NCBI GenBank assembly: GCA_963789885.1
Contig: CAWBNB010000036.1
Span: 1 to 42,683 of the forward strand
Source of the DNA: DATEDA01 sp963789885
GTDB lineage: Bacteria > Pseudomonadota > Gammaproteobacteria > Burkholderiales > SG8-39
Reading direction: 5' to 3'
Length of the DNA: 42,683 nucleotides
Position 1 is the stretch's first letter. Each line of letters starts with the position of its first letter. Below, in pieces: positions 1 through 8,951 of this stretch. The position numbers and the translations under genes are program-made. The notes beneath the pieces are model-generated. The model saw only the letters and a list, made by a program, of their open reading frames with translations. It was not told the DNA's origin and searched no databases.

Positions 1-103
1 AAGTGAGTCGCGTGGACAATGCACGTTGCGCGCACCCGCGAAGCCAGACTGTCCAAGCTCGGCAGTGACGTGAACATGGGTCGTCTCGGAGCACCGAGAA
101 AGC

Positions 104-569
104 TTGCGAATACTTCTCCCGCGTCTTTTGCCCCGCGCAATCGCCTGGGCGGAACAGGTTGCGGGCGATGCCGCTGCGTGCGGGACGCGCCTGGGGGCGC
201 GAGATGACCGATGCCCGCTTCGTCGGCGTGCACCACCCCGAGAAGATCCGGGTATGTGTGGTCGAGAGCCTGCCGGTCCCGGCCGACAAAGAATTGCTGG
301 CCGCGGCAAGGAAGACCGGCCTGCTCGGGCCAACGACCGGTCTCACCCTTGGCTATTCGATACTGATATGCCACGGGCACATGTCGCGGCGATTGCTCAC
401 GCACGAGTGCCGCCACGTCATGCAGTTCGAGCGGGCCGGATCGCTCGCATGCTTCCTGACGCGTTATCTCGACGCCGTCGTCCAGCATGGTTATTGGGCC
501 TGCGAGTTCGAGCGCGACGCACGCGCCCATGAGCTTGCGGACGAGGTGCGGCCGCATTCAACGGTCTAG
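104..569 (+). CDS. HExxH-motif hypothetical protein, frame break near base 200
   Basis: The protein carries an HECRH motif (HExxH) at bases 399-413, followed about 30 residues on by an FERDARAH segment with further acidic residues. This resembles a small family of proteobacterial hypothetical proteins with a zinc-metallopeptidase-like helix and a conserved GLLxPxTxGLTLGY stretch, seen here as GLLGPTTGLTLGY. The conserved middle and end read in the frame ending at 569. The expected N-terminal part (AIAWAEQVAGDAA) reads in the neighbouring frame from a TTG at 104, so one base appears lost or gained around 198-204. If the break is real, translation would start at ATG 159 or 204. No signal peptide is visible. 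Function is unknown, and protease activity is only suggested by the motif. The gene is followed 26 bases later by the flavoprotein gene. Confidence 0.5.
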
Positions 570-595
570 ATTCATTTAAGGTTCCAATCGACGCC

Positions 596-1198
596 ATGAA
601 CATCGATTCGATGGAGCAGCTTCGCACCTTGTACGCCTTGCCGAAGGCGCGAGCGGTGCGCAAGCAGCTCGCGTCACTGGATCGACACTGCCGGCGGTTT
701 ATCGAGCTCTCGCCATTTGTCGTGGCAAGCAGCAGCGCTGCTCGATCCTTGGATGCCTCGCCAAGGGGCGGGGCGCCCGGCTTCGTCAAAGTCCTCGACG
801 AGCGAACCCTGCTCATTCCCGACGCCCCGGGAAACAACCGGCTCGATACCCTGGAAAACATCATCGGCACGGCGAAGGTCGGGCTGTTGTTCATGATTCC
901 CGGCGTCGACGAGACGCTGCGCGCTAACGGCACCGCGCGCCTAAGTTGCCACGACGAGCACCTCCAGCGCTGCGCCGGCGAGAAACGCCGCCCCAGAGTG
1001 GTGATCGAAGTCTCGGTGGCAGAGGTCTATTTGCATTGCGCGAAGGCGCTGATGCGCTCGGCGCTGTGGGCAACTGCGTCGCGGGTGGATCGGTCGGTTC
1101 TGCCCACGATGGGCGAGATGCTGAACAGCCAGATGGGGATCGAAGCGCCGGCCGAATCCCAGGAGGAGATGCTCGCGCGCTACGCGGCAGATCTATAG
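596..1198 (+). CDS. Pyridoxamine 5'-phosphate oxidase-family flavoprotein
   Basis: This is a protein of 200 residues with the split-barrel FMN-binding pattern of the MSMEG_1061-like branch of the PPOX superfamily. The key strand-turn-strand region, around residues 62-102, contains GFVKVLDE, LLIPDAPGNNRLD, ENI and VGLLFMIPG, followed by LRANGTARL. The C-terminal third has the family pattern VYLHCAKALMRSALW (residues 144-158), and the length is normal for the group. Such proteins bind FMN or F420-like flavins and reduce or oxidise small substrates in the cytoplasm. The real substrate cannot be told from sequence, and a PNPOx role in vitamin B6 synthesis is unlikely for this branch. The start is the ATG at 596. 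It lies between an HExxH hypothetical and an FAD-Rieske oxidoreductase on the same strand. Confidence 0.8.
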   Translation: MNIDSMEQLRTLYALPKARAVRKQLASLDRHCRRFIELSPFVVASSSAARSLDASPRGGAPGFVKVLDERTLLIPDAPGNNRLDTLENIIGTAKVGLLFMIPGVDETLRANGTARLSCHDEHLQRCAGEKRRPRVVIEVSVAEVYLHCAKALMRSALWATASRVDRSVLPTMGEMLNSQMGIEAPAESQEEMLARYAADL

Positions 1199-1341
1199 TC
1201 GGCGGGCGGGGTTGGTCGAGTCGGGATCCCGTGCAATCCGGGACCTGTGGCCGACCCGCGCGAATTCCCGGGGCCCGCGGCGCCCCAGGACGCCGGTCGG
1301 CAGGAGATTTGCTTCCTCCGCTGTCACAACTCGGGTCCGAC

Positions 1342-2896
1342 ATGTCCACCGCGCTCACCAAGCCCATCTGGACCGCCACTCCGGTCCCCCAAGCGGAAGC
1401 CGCGAGGCTCACCTGGAACGTCCAGGCGGACGTCTGCGTCGTCGGCGCCGGCATCGCGGGCCTTTCCGTCGCGCTGTGCCTCCTGGAGCATGGACGGTCG
1501 GTGATCGTCCTCGATCGCTACGACGTCGGCGAAGGCGAAACCCTCCGCACGAGCGCGCACCTTTCGAGCGCGCTCGACGATCGCTACGTGGAGCTGGAAC
1601 GGCTCCACGGCGAGGGCGGCGCGAGGATGGCAGCCGAAAGCCACCGGGCCGCAATCGACCGTATCGAGGATTGGGTCGCGAAGTACGGCATCGAGTGCGA
1701 CTTCCGGCGCGTGGACGGTTATCTCTTCCGCGCCCCGGAATCGGACGAACGCATTCTCGATGAAGAGTGCGCCGCAGCGCGTCGCGCCGGCCTGGACGTC
1801 GAGCTGTGCACGGACGGGGCGCCGGGCGCGGAGCATCTCGGGCCGGCGCTTCGATTCCCCGATCAAGCGCGAATCCACGTGCGCCACTACCTGTTCGGGC
1901 TCGCCGCGGCCGTCCGGAGGGCGGGCGGCCGGGTTTTCGGCGGATCCGACGTCGTCGCCGTATACGACGGCGACGCCTTCGCGGGCGTGCGCACCCGGGA
2001 GGGAGTCGAGGTGCGCGCCGGGGCGGTCGTGGTGGCGACGAACGCGCCGTTCCATCGCCGCGTCGCGTTCCATACCAAGCAGGCGGCTTATCGCACCTTC
2101 GTCGTCGCCGGCCGGATCCCCCGCGGCGAAATCGCGGACGCGCTCTACTGGGATACGGGCGATCCCTACCACTACGCTCGTTGCCTGGACGGCGGTGCGA
2201 ACGCCGACTGGCACTATCTGATCGTCGGCGGCGAGGATTGCAGGACGGGCCAGGCGGAGGAGGCGCACCGCCCGTTCGAGGCGCTGACGGCGTGGGCGCG
2301 GATGTTCGCGCCCGCGTTCAGCGACGTCGAATTCGCCTGGTCGGGGCAGGTCCTCGAGACCGGTGGACGGACTGGCGTTCATCGGTGCCGACCCCGGCGC
2401 CAAGCGGATCTTCGTCGTCACCGGCGACTCGGGCAACGGGCTGACCCACGGCACGCTAGCCGGCCCGCTGCTCACTGCATTAATGCACGACGGGGATCAT
2501 CCCTGGCGCCGACTGTACGACCCCGGCCGCAGGCGGCTCAACGGGGCATGGCTGGAGGAAAACGCGAACGTCGGGCTCCAGTACCGCGACTGGTTGTCGT
2601 CCGGCAACGTCGAGTCGGCCGCCCGCATCCGCGTGGGAGAAGGCGCGGTGGTCAGGCACGGCATGCACCGGTTCGCCCTGTATCGCTCGGTCGACGACGA
2701 GATCCGCGCCTTTTCGGCCCGCTGCCCGCACCTCGGCTGCTCGGTGCGGTGGAACGCGATCGAGAAGAGTTGGGATTGTCCGTGCCATGGCTCGCGCTTT
2801 GCGGCGCACGACGGGCGCGTGCTCAACGGGCCCGCGCTGAAAGGCCTTGAAGAGGCCGACGTGCCGCACACGGACCGCGAACCCAACGAGGCTTGA
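1342..2896 (+). CDS. FAD-dependent oxidoreductase with C-terminal Rieske domain (one frameshift)
   Basis: The N-terminal part is a DadA-type FAD amine-oxidase fold with the dinucleotide-binding motif VVGAGIAG (residues 33-40). The last roughly 60 residues form a Rieske [2Fe-2S] domain: CPHLGC at 2722-2739 and CPCHGS from 2777. This FAD plus Rieske architecture of about 515 residues is common in soil bacteria and is usually annotated as an FAD-dependent oxidoreductase of unknown substrate, perhaps a deaminating or demethylating oxidase. The reading frame changes after the codon at 2356-2358. An extra A at 2359 restores the expected continuation VDGLAFIGADPGAKRIF. Because both halves are well conserved, a sequencing indel is the easiest explanation. 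The ATG at 1342 is the first start that gives the proper N terminus. Confidence 0.82.
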
Positions 2897-3220
2897 TCAT
2901 CGACCCGGTTACAGGATTTCTTCTTTCACGATGCGCCCAGGGCGGGCACGAGTACCAGTTTGGACGCCCGAAACCCATGTCCGTACGCGGAGGCACTACT
3001 GGCAGGTTGGGCTACTGAGCCTCATGCATCGGGCAGAGGGGCGATCTCTCAAGTCCGCTCTCGCGGCGTGGAGATTTCGAATGGTGTGGACCGGCGTCGG
3101 GCAGTGGATGAGGGCAAGGCTCGTGGCCACGCGCCGGAGCGGTTGGCCGCCTGGTCGCGTCCGGGAACGCGGGGCGCCCGGCTGTCATCTAATGCGTCGG
3201 GACCAGAGCGGACGAGCGGC
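2897..3220. other. Intergenic region upstream of the sigma-factor gene
   Basis: This is a stretch of 324 bases with no gene I can support. Frames are open across it, but the translations are rich in Arg and Gly and look like nothing known. The open frame in phase with the sigma gene could lengthen that protein, but the extension is not sigma-like. The region should hold the sigma-gene promoter, which I cannot place with confidence. Confidence 0.4.
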
Positions 3221-3931
3221 ATGACCACGCCGGTGGGACGGGTGAGTGCGCCCGACGAAAGCGATCTCGCGCTCGCGCGCCGCGTCGTGTCGGGCGACCT
3301 CAAGGCCTTCCAACAGATCATGCGCCGGCACAACCGCATGCTGTATCGCGCTGCGCGCGGGATCCTGCGCGACGACGCCGAAGCGGAGGATTGCCTCCAG
3401 TCCGCGTACATCCTCGCCTACCGGTCGATCGGCAAGTTCGTGGGCGATGCGAAGCTTTCCACCTGGCTCGCGCGGATCGTGATCAACGAGGCGCTTGCGC
3501 GCCTGCGTCAGGTGGCACGTCGCGGGGTGGTGATCCCGCTCGAGAGCCTGGCGGACGCCGAACCGCGTGCGTATGCGCACGCCGGGACGGTAGCCGACCG
3601 ATCCGGACCGGAGGCCGAAGCGATGCGTCACGAGCTCGGCGCGCTGATCGAGCGCCGTATCGACATGCTCCCCGAGGCCTTCCGCGGCGTCTTCGTCCTG
3701 CGCGCGCTCGAGGAATTCTCCGTCGAGGAAACCGCCACCTTGCTCCACATTCCGCAGGCGACGGTGCGCACCCGCTACTTTCGCGCGCGCAGCATGCTAC
3801 GCGAGTCGCTCGCGCACGAAATCGACGTCGCGCTCGACGAGGCGTTCCCGTTTGACGGAGTGCGCTGCGACCGCATGGTCGCAGGGGTGCTGGATCGGAT
3901 CGGCGCGCCTTCCTCTCCGCCGGAGCGGTAG
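3221..3931 (+). CDS. ECF-family RNA polymerase sigma factor
   Basis: A sigma-70 factor of the extracytoplasmic-function group, 236 residues long. Region 2 spans about residues 33-100, with the core-binding and promoter-melting segment DDAEAEDCLQSAYILAYR and the STWLARIVINEALARLR helix. Region 4 spans about 140-197 and has the helix-turn-helix FSVEETATLLHIPQATVRTRYFRAR. The linker between them is short and no extra regulatory domain is visible. It would direct RNA polymerase to promoters of a stress or nutrient regulon. No anti-sigma factor gene is next to it, so how it is controlled is not evident. The ATG at 3221 gives the usual ECF N terminus. The secreted cytochrome gene starts 58 bases downstream on the same strand and may be co-transcribed or a target. 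Confidence 0.9.
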   Translation: MTTPVGRVSAPDESDLALARRVVSGDLKAFQQIMRRHNRMLYRAARGILRDDAEAEDCLQSAYILAYRSIGKFVGDAKLSTWLARIVINEALARLRQVARRGVVIPLESLADAEPRAYAHAGTVADRSGPEAEAMRHELGALIERRIDMLPEAFRGVFVLRALEEFSVEETATLLHIPQATVRTRYFRARSMLRESLAHEIDVALDEAFPFDGVRCDRMVAGVLDRIGAPSSPPER

Positions 3932-3989
3932 ATACAAGGATATCGGGACGAAAGCCGAGGGACGTTGTGCTCAATAGAGGAGCCCCGTT

Positions 3990-5357
3990 ATGAAAACCTG
4001 GCGGAAAGTCCTGACCACTGGCGTCCTGCTCGTAGTCGTTCTCGTCGGTCTGCAGGTCGATAACGCAACGAGCGGTTCAGCCGGCGAGGCGAAAGAGGGA
4101 GCGCTCCTCATCGGATTCGACCGTGCGATCGCAGGCAACTCGCGGCACATGGTCCGGGAGGGCCGGCAGGATCTTTCCGCTTCGATACCTTCGGCGATGA
4201 GGCCTTCTGGGGCGACCTGCTCGGTTTGCACAACGCCATCCAGGGGACCGCGTTCGGGGGCGTCGCGACGCCGGATCTCAAGATCGACGGCGTAAGCCCG
4301 AAGACGGCCCTCGCGGTCGGGCTCAAGGTCGATGTGGAGGCGCTGCCGCGGGATCTGGTTCACGCCTTGAGAACAGGGCAGGTCAATCTCGACGATCCGG
4401 CGACTACTCTTGCGCTCCTTCGGTTGAACGCAGTCGTCGGACTGACGGGCTTCTTCAACCCGAGCGGAAGCCTTGAAGTCGATCGGAATCCAGTGCGCGC
4501 TGTGTCACTCGACGGTCGACAACTCGTTTGCTCCCGGCATCGGTCGTCGCCTCGACGGCTGGGCCAATCGCGATCTCAACATCGGGCTGATCGCGTCGCT
4601 GGCACCCAATCTTCAACCGGTCGCGGACCTGCTCAGCCTCGGTGGAACCACCGTGGACGTGGCCGCCGTGAAACGGGTGTTGAGGGGCTGGGGGCCGGGA
4701 AAGTTCGACGCGGCGTTGCTCCTCGACGGGAAATCGGCCCCCACCTTGATCCCGCCCGCGTTCGGATTAGCGGGCGTCAACCTGCATACCTGGACCGGCT
4801 GGGGATCGGTCACGCACTGGAATGCGTTCGTCGCCAACCTCGAGATGCACGGCAAGGGAACGTTCTTCGACCCCCGTCTGAACGACAGGTCGCAGTTCCC
4901 CATCGCCGCCCTCGCCGGGTTCGGAAACGTGCGGAATACCCCCGATCTGATCACCGCGAAACTCGGGGCGCTCCAGTTCTATCAGCTCGCCATACCGGCG
5001 CCGCCGGCGCCGAAGGACTCGTTCGATAGAGCGGCCGCGGCGAGAGGGAAAGCCCTCTTCGAAGGGAACGCACGCTGTGCGACCTGCCACGTGCCACCGC
5101 TCTACACCGAGCCGGGCTGGAACATGCATACGCCCGCGGAGATCGGGATCGACGACTTCCAGGCGAACCGGTCGCCCGACAGACGCTATCGGACCTCACC
5201 GCTGAAGGGACTCTGGACACACCAGAAAGGCGGCTTCTATCACGACGGCCGGTTCGCAACGCTGCGCGACGTTGTGAACCACTACAACGGGTTTCTCGGA
5301 TTGGGGCTGATAGAAGAGGAGAAAAGCGATCTCGCCGAGTACCTGAAGTCGCTGTAA
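3990..5357 (+). CDS. Exported di-haem c-type cytochrome, broken by two frameshifts
   Basis: The N terminus (MKTWRKVLTTGVLLVVVLV) is a signal or membrane anchor. Two haem-attachment motifs are present, CALCH at 4494-4508 and CATCH at 5076-5090. The C-terminal part (GLWTHQKGGFYHDGRFATL, then HYNGFLGLGL) is typical of the cytochrome-c-peroxidase/MauG-like family of periplasmic electron carriers. The protein reads in one frame to about 4160, in a second to about 4474, then returns to the first. An extra T at 4473/4474 explains the second change. The first needs either one missing or two extra bases near 4161-4170. All three segments are well conserved end to end (about 455 residues), which fits indel errors better than old decay. 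The RBS is AGAGGAG, about 8 bases before the ATG. It follows the ECF sigma gene on the same strand. Confidence 0.75.
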
Positions 5358-5507
5358 CTCGGCAGGAGCGGAAAACTCCCGGCCCTCGAGCGCTCGACGC
5401 ATCCCGTCGCTGCCGGACGTATCGACGGTCGCCGAGTCCGGCTGCAGGGATTCGAGATGGCGTCGGAGTCTTTCCGTCGGCACCACTGGCTAGATAAGCG
5501 CGTCTCG

Positions 5508-5552
5508 ATGGGGTGCAGGGGCGCGAGTGTTCGAATCACTTCGCCCCGACCA
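5508..5552 (+). repeat. 3' half of a tRNA-Pro(GGG): probable island attachment scar
   Basis: This segment folds as the 3' part of a tRNA: an anticodon-loop-like ATGGGGT (GGG anticodon), a 3' anticodon strand GCAGG, the T arm GAGTG-TTCGAAT-CACTT with five pairs, the acceptor strand CGCCCCG, discriminator A and an encoded CCA. No matching 5' half precedes it: there is no CGGGGCG acceptor strand or proper D arm, and the preceding TCTCG pairs poorly with GCAGG. A nearly identical fragment lies at 27960-28000 in the same orientation, and its last 14 bases recur at 37423-37436. Partial tRNA 3' ends are the usual scars of tyrosine-recombinase islands. A decayed tRNA gene is the alternative. Confidence 0.65.
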
Positions 5553-5570
5553 ATCGACTCAACGAGTTAG

Positions 5571-5595
5571 GCCGCGGCTCCGCGGCGTTTTCGTT
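5571..5595 (+). terminator. Hairpin with T-rich tail after the tRNA fragment
   Basis: The perfect inverted repeat GCCGCGG/CCGCGGC (5571-5577 and 5580-5586) is followed directly by GTTTTCGTT, the layout of an intrinsic terminator. It sits 18 bases past the CCA end of the tRNA-Pro fragment, as a terminator would after an intact tRNA gene. It may therefore have been carried along with the tRNA 3' end. Confidence 0.55.
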
Positions 5596-5714
5596 ATCGC
5601 GGTCGTATGACGCGACGGAAAGGCCACCCGCGCGCGCCCGGCGCAGGTGCTCGGCCGCAGTTGGAGGTTCATCCCGTCGGGGGGTGCCGGCCCGTAAGCC
5701 GTCAAGCGACGACT

Positions 5715-5743
5715 TTGACGACGAAAACCCGCTTTGCTATGGT
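5715..5743 (+). promoter_or_regulatory. Sigma-70-like promoter for the ABC/Mo-hydroxylase operon
   Basis: A -35 hexamer TTGACG (5715-5720), a 17-base spacer and a -10 hexamer TATGGT (5738-5743) lie 49 bases upstream of the binding-protein ATG at 5793. Between 5358 and 5792 no gene is present, only the tRNA fragment, the hairpin and this promoter. The match is by eye only, and no operator is recognised. Confidence 0.45.
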
Positions 5744-5792
5744 GACCACCCGCCGCCGTCCACGGCCGGTCCGATTCTAGCGAGGGGGGTCC

Positions 5793-7109
5793 ATGAAGCA
5801 GTTCGACAGACGCGACTTTCTCAAGTCATCCGCGGCGGCTGCGCTCGCCGGCAGCGGCACTTTCGGCGCCCTGAGCCGCGCGCTCGCCGCCGACCCGATC
5901 CAGTTCTTCGCGTGGTCGGCGGGCGTCGACCAGGTCAAGAGCCACGTCAGCGCCTTCGAGGCGAAGACCGGCCTCAAGGTCGCCTACGGCAACGCGCCGT
6001 GGGCGCAGTACCGCGATACGCTGGTCACGAAGTTCGTCGGCAAGGCGCCGCTCGACGTGCTGTGGGTGTCCGACAGCTGGCTGCCCGAATGGGCGGAAGC
6101 GGGCTGGCTCGCGCCGATCGACGGCTACCCGGAGCTCCTCAAGTACAACGCCGACGTCGACGACTTCAGCACCAAGTCGATGATGTGGAAGGGCAAGCAG
6201 TACGGCCTCACCTACTACACCGACTACATGGCCTTCTTCTACGACGAGGAGATGCTGAAGAAGGCCGGCATTTCGGCGCCGCCCAACACCTGGGACGAGG
6301 TGGTGCAGCAGTCGCTGAAGATCAAGCAGGCCAAGCTCTCCGAGTACCCGCTGATGCTGTCGATGGCGCGCGAGACCTGGCTCATCGAGTTCCTCTCGGC
6401 GCTCGTGTTCTCGCACGGCGGCCGCTTCGTCGACGATGCCGGCGCGGCGGTGATGCAGGACAGGAAGAAGGGCGCGCACGAGGCGCTCACCTGGATCGTC
6501 AACGCCGTCAACAAGCACAAGATCGTCTCGCCCGCCTGCGTCGAGATCGGGGAGCTCAACGGCCTGAAGGCCTTCACGTCGGGCCAGCACGCCTTCGCCA
6601 TGCTCGGGCGCTACCGCGTCCGCACTCTGAACGACCCGAAGCAATCGTCGATCGCCGGCCGCGTGAAGCAGGGCCTGATGCCGGCCGGCCCGAACGGCAA
6701 GAACGCCACGGTCGGCTGGAACCGCTTCTACGGCCTCACCTCCACCGCGGCCAAGGACAAGGCGAAGGCGGCCGATGCGGTGAAATTCATCGAGTGGTTC
6801 GGCGGCAAGGCGGACGGCAAGTACACGTTCCAGAAGCTCATGTTCATGGACGTGGGCGCGGGTTTCGCGGTGAAGCCGCTCTTCCAGGACCCGGAGATCA
6901 TCAAGACGTACGCGCAGTACTCGGACATCAAGATGTACGAGAGGCAGCAGGCGCTGGCGCAGAAGAAGGACGTGATCAGCCCCTGGTTCGGCGAGTGGGA
7001 CGAGGTGAACGGCACGGCGTGGCAGGCGGCGGTCGTCGGCAAGAGCTCGGTCGACGACGCGCTGAAGCGCTCCGCCGACACCTGGAACAAGCTGCGCAAG
7101 CGCGCCTAG
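5793..7109 (+). CDS. ABC importer substrate-binding protein (carbohydrate-type, Tat-exported)
   Basis: A family-1 extracellular solute-binding protein of 438 residues. The N terminus has a twin-arginine export signal (RRDFLK at residues 6-11, then an Ala-rich hydrophobic stretch and an ALAAD cleavage region near 30-33), so it is probably folded before export to the periplasm. The mature part shows the usual pattern: DVLWVSDSWLPEWAEAGWL near the ligand cleft, the TYYTDYMAFFYDEEMLKKAG strand-helix and later NATVGWNRFYGL. These proteins deliver sugars, polyols or similar ligands to the permeases encoded next door, and the ligand cannot be named. The RBS (GAGGGGGG) precedes the ATG at 5793. It is the first gene of a compact operon running to 13658. 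Confidence 0.9.
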   Translation: MKQFDRRDFLKSSAAAALAGSGTFGALSRALAADPIQFFAWSAGVDQVKSHVSAFEAKTGLKVAYGNAPWAQYRDTLVTKFVGKAPLDVLWVSDSWLPEWAEAGWLAPIDGYPELLKYNADVDDFSTKSMMWKGKQYGLTYYTDYMAFFYDEEMLKKAGISAPPNTWDEVVQQSLKIKQAKLSEYPLMLSMARETWLIEFLSALVFSHGGRFVDDAGAAVMQDRKKGAHEALTWIVNAVNKHKIVSPACVEIGELNGLKAFTSGQHAFAMLGRYRVRTLNDPKQSSIAGRVKQGLMPAGPNGKNATVGWNRFYGLTSTAAKDKAKAADAVKFIEWFGGKADGKYTFQKLMFMDVGAGFAVKPLFQDPEIIKTYAQYSDIKMYERQQALAQKKDVISPWFGEWDEVNGTAWQAAVVGKSSVDDALKRSADTWNKLRKRA

Positions 7110-7122
7110 AGCTGCGGCGGTC

Positions 7123-8040
7123 ATGAGTGCGCGGGCCGGCGTCCTGCGGGGCGTGTTCGGGGCCCCGGTGAGCCGCTACGACCAGGCGAGCGCCCTGTGG
7201 CTGCTCGCGCCGATGCTGGCCGTCCTGCTGGTCGTCGCGGTCTTCCCGGTCCTCTACTCGTTCTGGATCAGCCTCTTCGACCTGAAGCTGACCCGGCCGC
7301 ACCGCGTGCCGTTCGTCTGGTTCGAGAACTACGCGGAAATCTTCCAGGACGAGCTCTTCTGGTCCTCGGTCTGGCGCACGACCTCCTTCACCCTGATGTC
7401 GGTGTCGGCGATCATGGCGATCGCGCTCGCCATGGCGCTGCTCCTGAACGAGGAGTTCCGCGGTCGGCGCTTCCTCTCGGCGATGCTGCTCGTGCCCTGG
7501 GCGATCCCGTACGTCGCCAACGGCCTGATGTGGAAGTGGATCTACGACTCCGGCTACGGCGCGCTGAACGGCATCCTCTTCCAGCTCGACTTCATCGACA
7601 AGTACATGGTGTGGCTGGGCGACTCGCGGAAGACGCTCGCGCTCATCGCCAACGCCTTCGTCTGGAAGGAGGTGCCGCTCGCCACCATCCTGCTGCTCGT
7701 CGGCCTCAAGTCGATCCCCGCCGATCTCTATTCGGCAGCGCGCGTCGACGGCGCGAACATGTGGCGCCGCTTCGTGCACATCACGCTGCCGGCGCTGCGG
7801 CCCTCGTTCATGCTGGTGATGATCTACGAGACGATGATGGCGATCCGCCACTTCGATCTCTTCTTCATCCTCACCGAGGGCGGGCCGGCGGAAGCCTCTC
7901 ATGTGCTCGCCTGGCACGTGTACGTCGAGACGTTCCGCAAGCTCTCCTTCGGCACCGGCTCCGCGCTCGCCTACATCATGGCGCTCGTGACGTTTCTGCT
8001 GGCCTTCTGGCTCATTCGCACGCTGGGGCGCAAGCTGTGA
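7123..8040 (+). CDS. ABC transporter inner-membrane permease (MalF/UgpA type)
   Basis: This permease has 305 residues and six predicted membrane helices, beginning with ALWLLAPMLAVLLVVAVFPV (about residues 24-43). The cytoplasmic EAA loop that docks on the ATPase is clear (SAARVDGANMWRRFVHITLPAL, about 204-225). It matches the first permease of CUT1-type sugar/polyol importers, which lack the long MalF periplasmic insertion. The start at ATG 7123 is 13 bases after the binding-protein stop. Its stop overlaps the GTG start of the second permease (GTGA), which points to translational coupling. It acts as a heterodimer with the next gene product. Confidence 0.9.
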   Translation: MSARAGVLRGVFGAPVSRYDQASALWLLAPMLAVLLVVAVFPVLYSFWISLFDLKLTRPHRVPFVWFENYAEIFQDELFWSSVWRTTSFTLMSVSAIMAIALAMALLLNEEFRGRRFLSAMLLVPWAIPYVANGLMWKWIYDSGYGALNGILFQLDFIDKYMVWLGDSRKTLALIANAFVWKEVPLATILLLVGLKSIPADLYSAARVDGANMWRRFVHITLPALRPSFMLVMIYETMMAIRHFDLFFILTEGGPAEASHVLAWHVYVETFRKLSFGTGSALAYIMALVTFLLAFWLIRTLGRKL

Positions 8041-8948
8041 GCCGGGCGCGCGGACTCGGACGGAGCCTCTTCCTCTTCGCCGCGTCCGCGGTGTACCTCG
8101 TCTACGTGCTCGCGCCGGTGGCCTGGCTCGTCTCCTCGTCGCTGCAGCGGGACGCGGAGATCACCTCGCGCCCGCCGCACTGGATCCCACTCGAGCCGAC
8201 GCCGGAGAATTTCGCGGCGATCTTCCAGGCGCGCGACGTGAAGGTCACCTACGAGACGCGCCGCGCCGGCGACCCCGCGACCGGCGGCTACATCCCGTCG
8301 ACCGCGCGCGACCTGATCCCGTCGATGTGGAACAGCCTGATCGTCGCGCTCTCGGTGGTGGCGCTGAACCTGCTCGTCGCCGTGCCGGCCGCCTACGCCA
8401 TGGCGAAGATCCGCTTCATCGGCCGCTCCACCTCGATCTACTTCATGCTCACCACACGGGTGATCCCGGACATCGCGCTGGTGGTGCCGTTCTTCCTCTT
8501 CATCCGCACCTTCGGCCTGCTCGACCACCTCGGGTCGCTCGTCATCACCTATCTCGCCATCACCGTGCCCTTCAGCATCTTCATCCTCGTGAGCTACTTC
8601 GAGTCGCTGCCCGACGAACTCGACAAGGCCGCGCGCGTGGACGGCTGCTCGCGGCTGCAGACGCTGATGCGCGTCTACCTGCCCCTCGCCCTGCCGGCGC
8701 TGGTGGCGGTGGTGCTCTTCACGTTCCTCACGAGCTGGAACGAGTTCCTGCTCGCGCTCATGTTCACGCAGACGCCGAAGTCGCAGACCATGCCGATCGT
8801 CGTCGCGTCCTTCGCCTCGGATTTCACCATCAGCTTCGCGTTCATTAACGCCGCCGGCGTGCTCGCGGTGATCCCGCCGGTGGTGATGGCGATCATCTTC
8901 GAGCGCTACCTCGTCTCCGGCCTCACGGCGGGTGCGGTGAAGGGCTAG
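8037..8948 (+). CDS. ABC transporter inner-membrane permease (MalG/UgpE type)
   Basis: This is the second permease of the importer, 303 residues. Its membrane segments begin with LFLFAASAVYLVYVLAPVAWL. The EAA loop is DKAARVDGCSRLQTLMRVYLPLALPAL, and TSWNEFLLALMF near the C-terminal third is the classic MalG-family stretch. The GTG start at 8037 overlaps the preceding stop by four bases. A longer upstream frame exists but is only the shadow of the first permease. An unusual soluble stretch rich in charged residues (about 60-100, KVTYETRRAGDPATGGY) faces the periplasm and is longer than in MalG, a feature also seen in other CUT1 systems. Three bases separate its stop from the ATPase ATG. Confidence 0.88.
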   Translation: MSRARGLGRSLFLFAASAVYLVYVLAPVAWLVSSSLQRDAEITSRPPHWIPLEPTPENFAAIFQARDVKVTYETRRAGDPATGGYIPSTARDLIPSMWNSLIVALSVVALNLLVAVPAAYAMAKIRFIGRSTSIYFMLTTRVIPDIALVVPFFLFIRTFGLLDHLGSLVITYLAITVPFSIFILVSYFESLPDELDKAARVDGCSRLQTLMRVYLPLALPALVAVVLFTFLTSWNEFLLALMFTQTPKSQTMPIVVASFASDFTISFAFINAAGVLAVIPPVVMAIIFERYLVSGLTAGAVKG

Positions 8949-8951
8949 CGC

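Noticed and set aside
1324..2475. Long antisense frame of 383 codons opposite the FAD-Rieske gene
   Set aside because: GC-rich shadow of a clearly conserved gene, arginine/alanine-biased with no motif.
2960..3220. N-terminal extension of the sigma factor
   Set aside because: Upstream residues are not sigma-like and the ATG at 3221 gives the standard ECF start.
5460..5552. A complete tRNA-Pro gene at this position
   Set aside because: The 5' half (acceptor strand CGGGGCG and D arm) is not present, and the anticodon stem does not pair with the preceding bases.
5826..7124. Antisense frame of 432 codons opposite the ABC binding protein
   Set aside because: Typical high-GC shadow, no similarity and no RBS.
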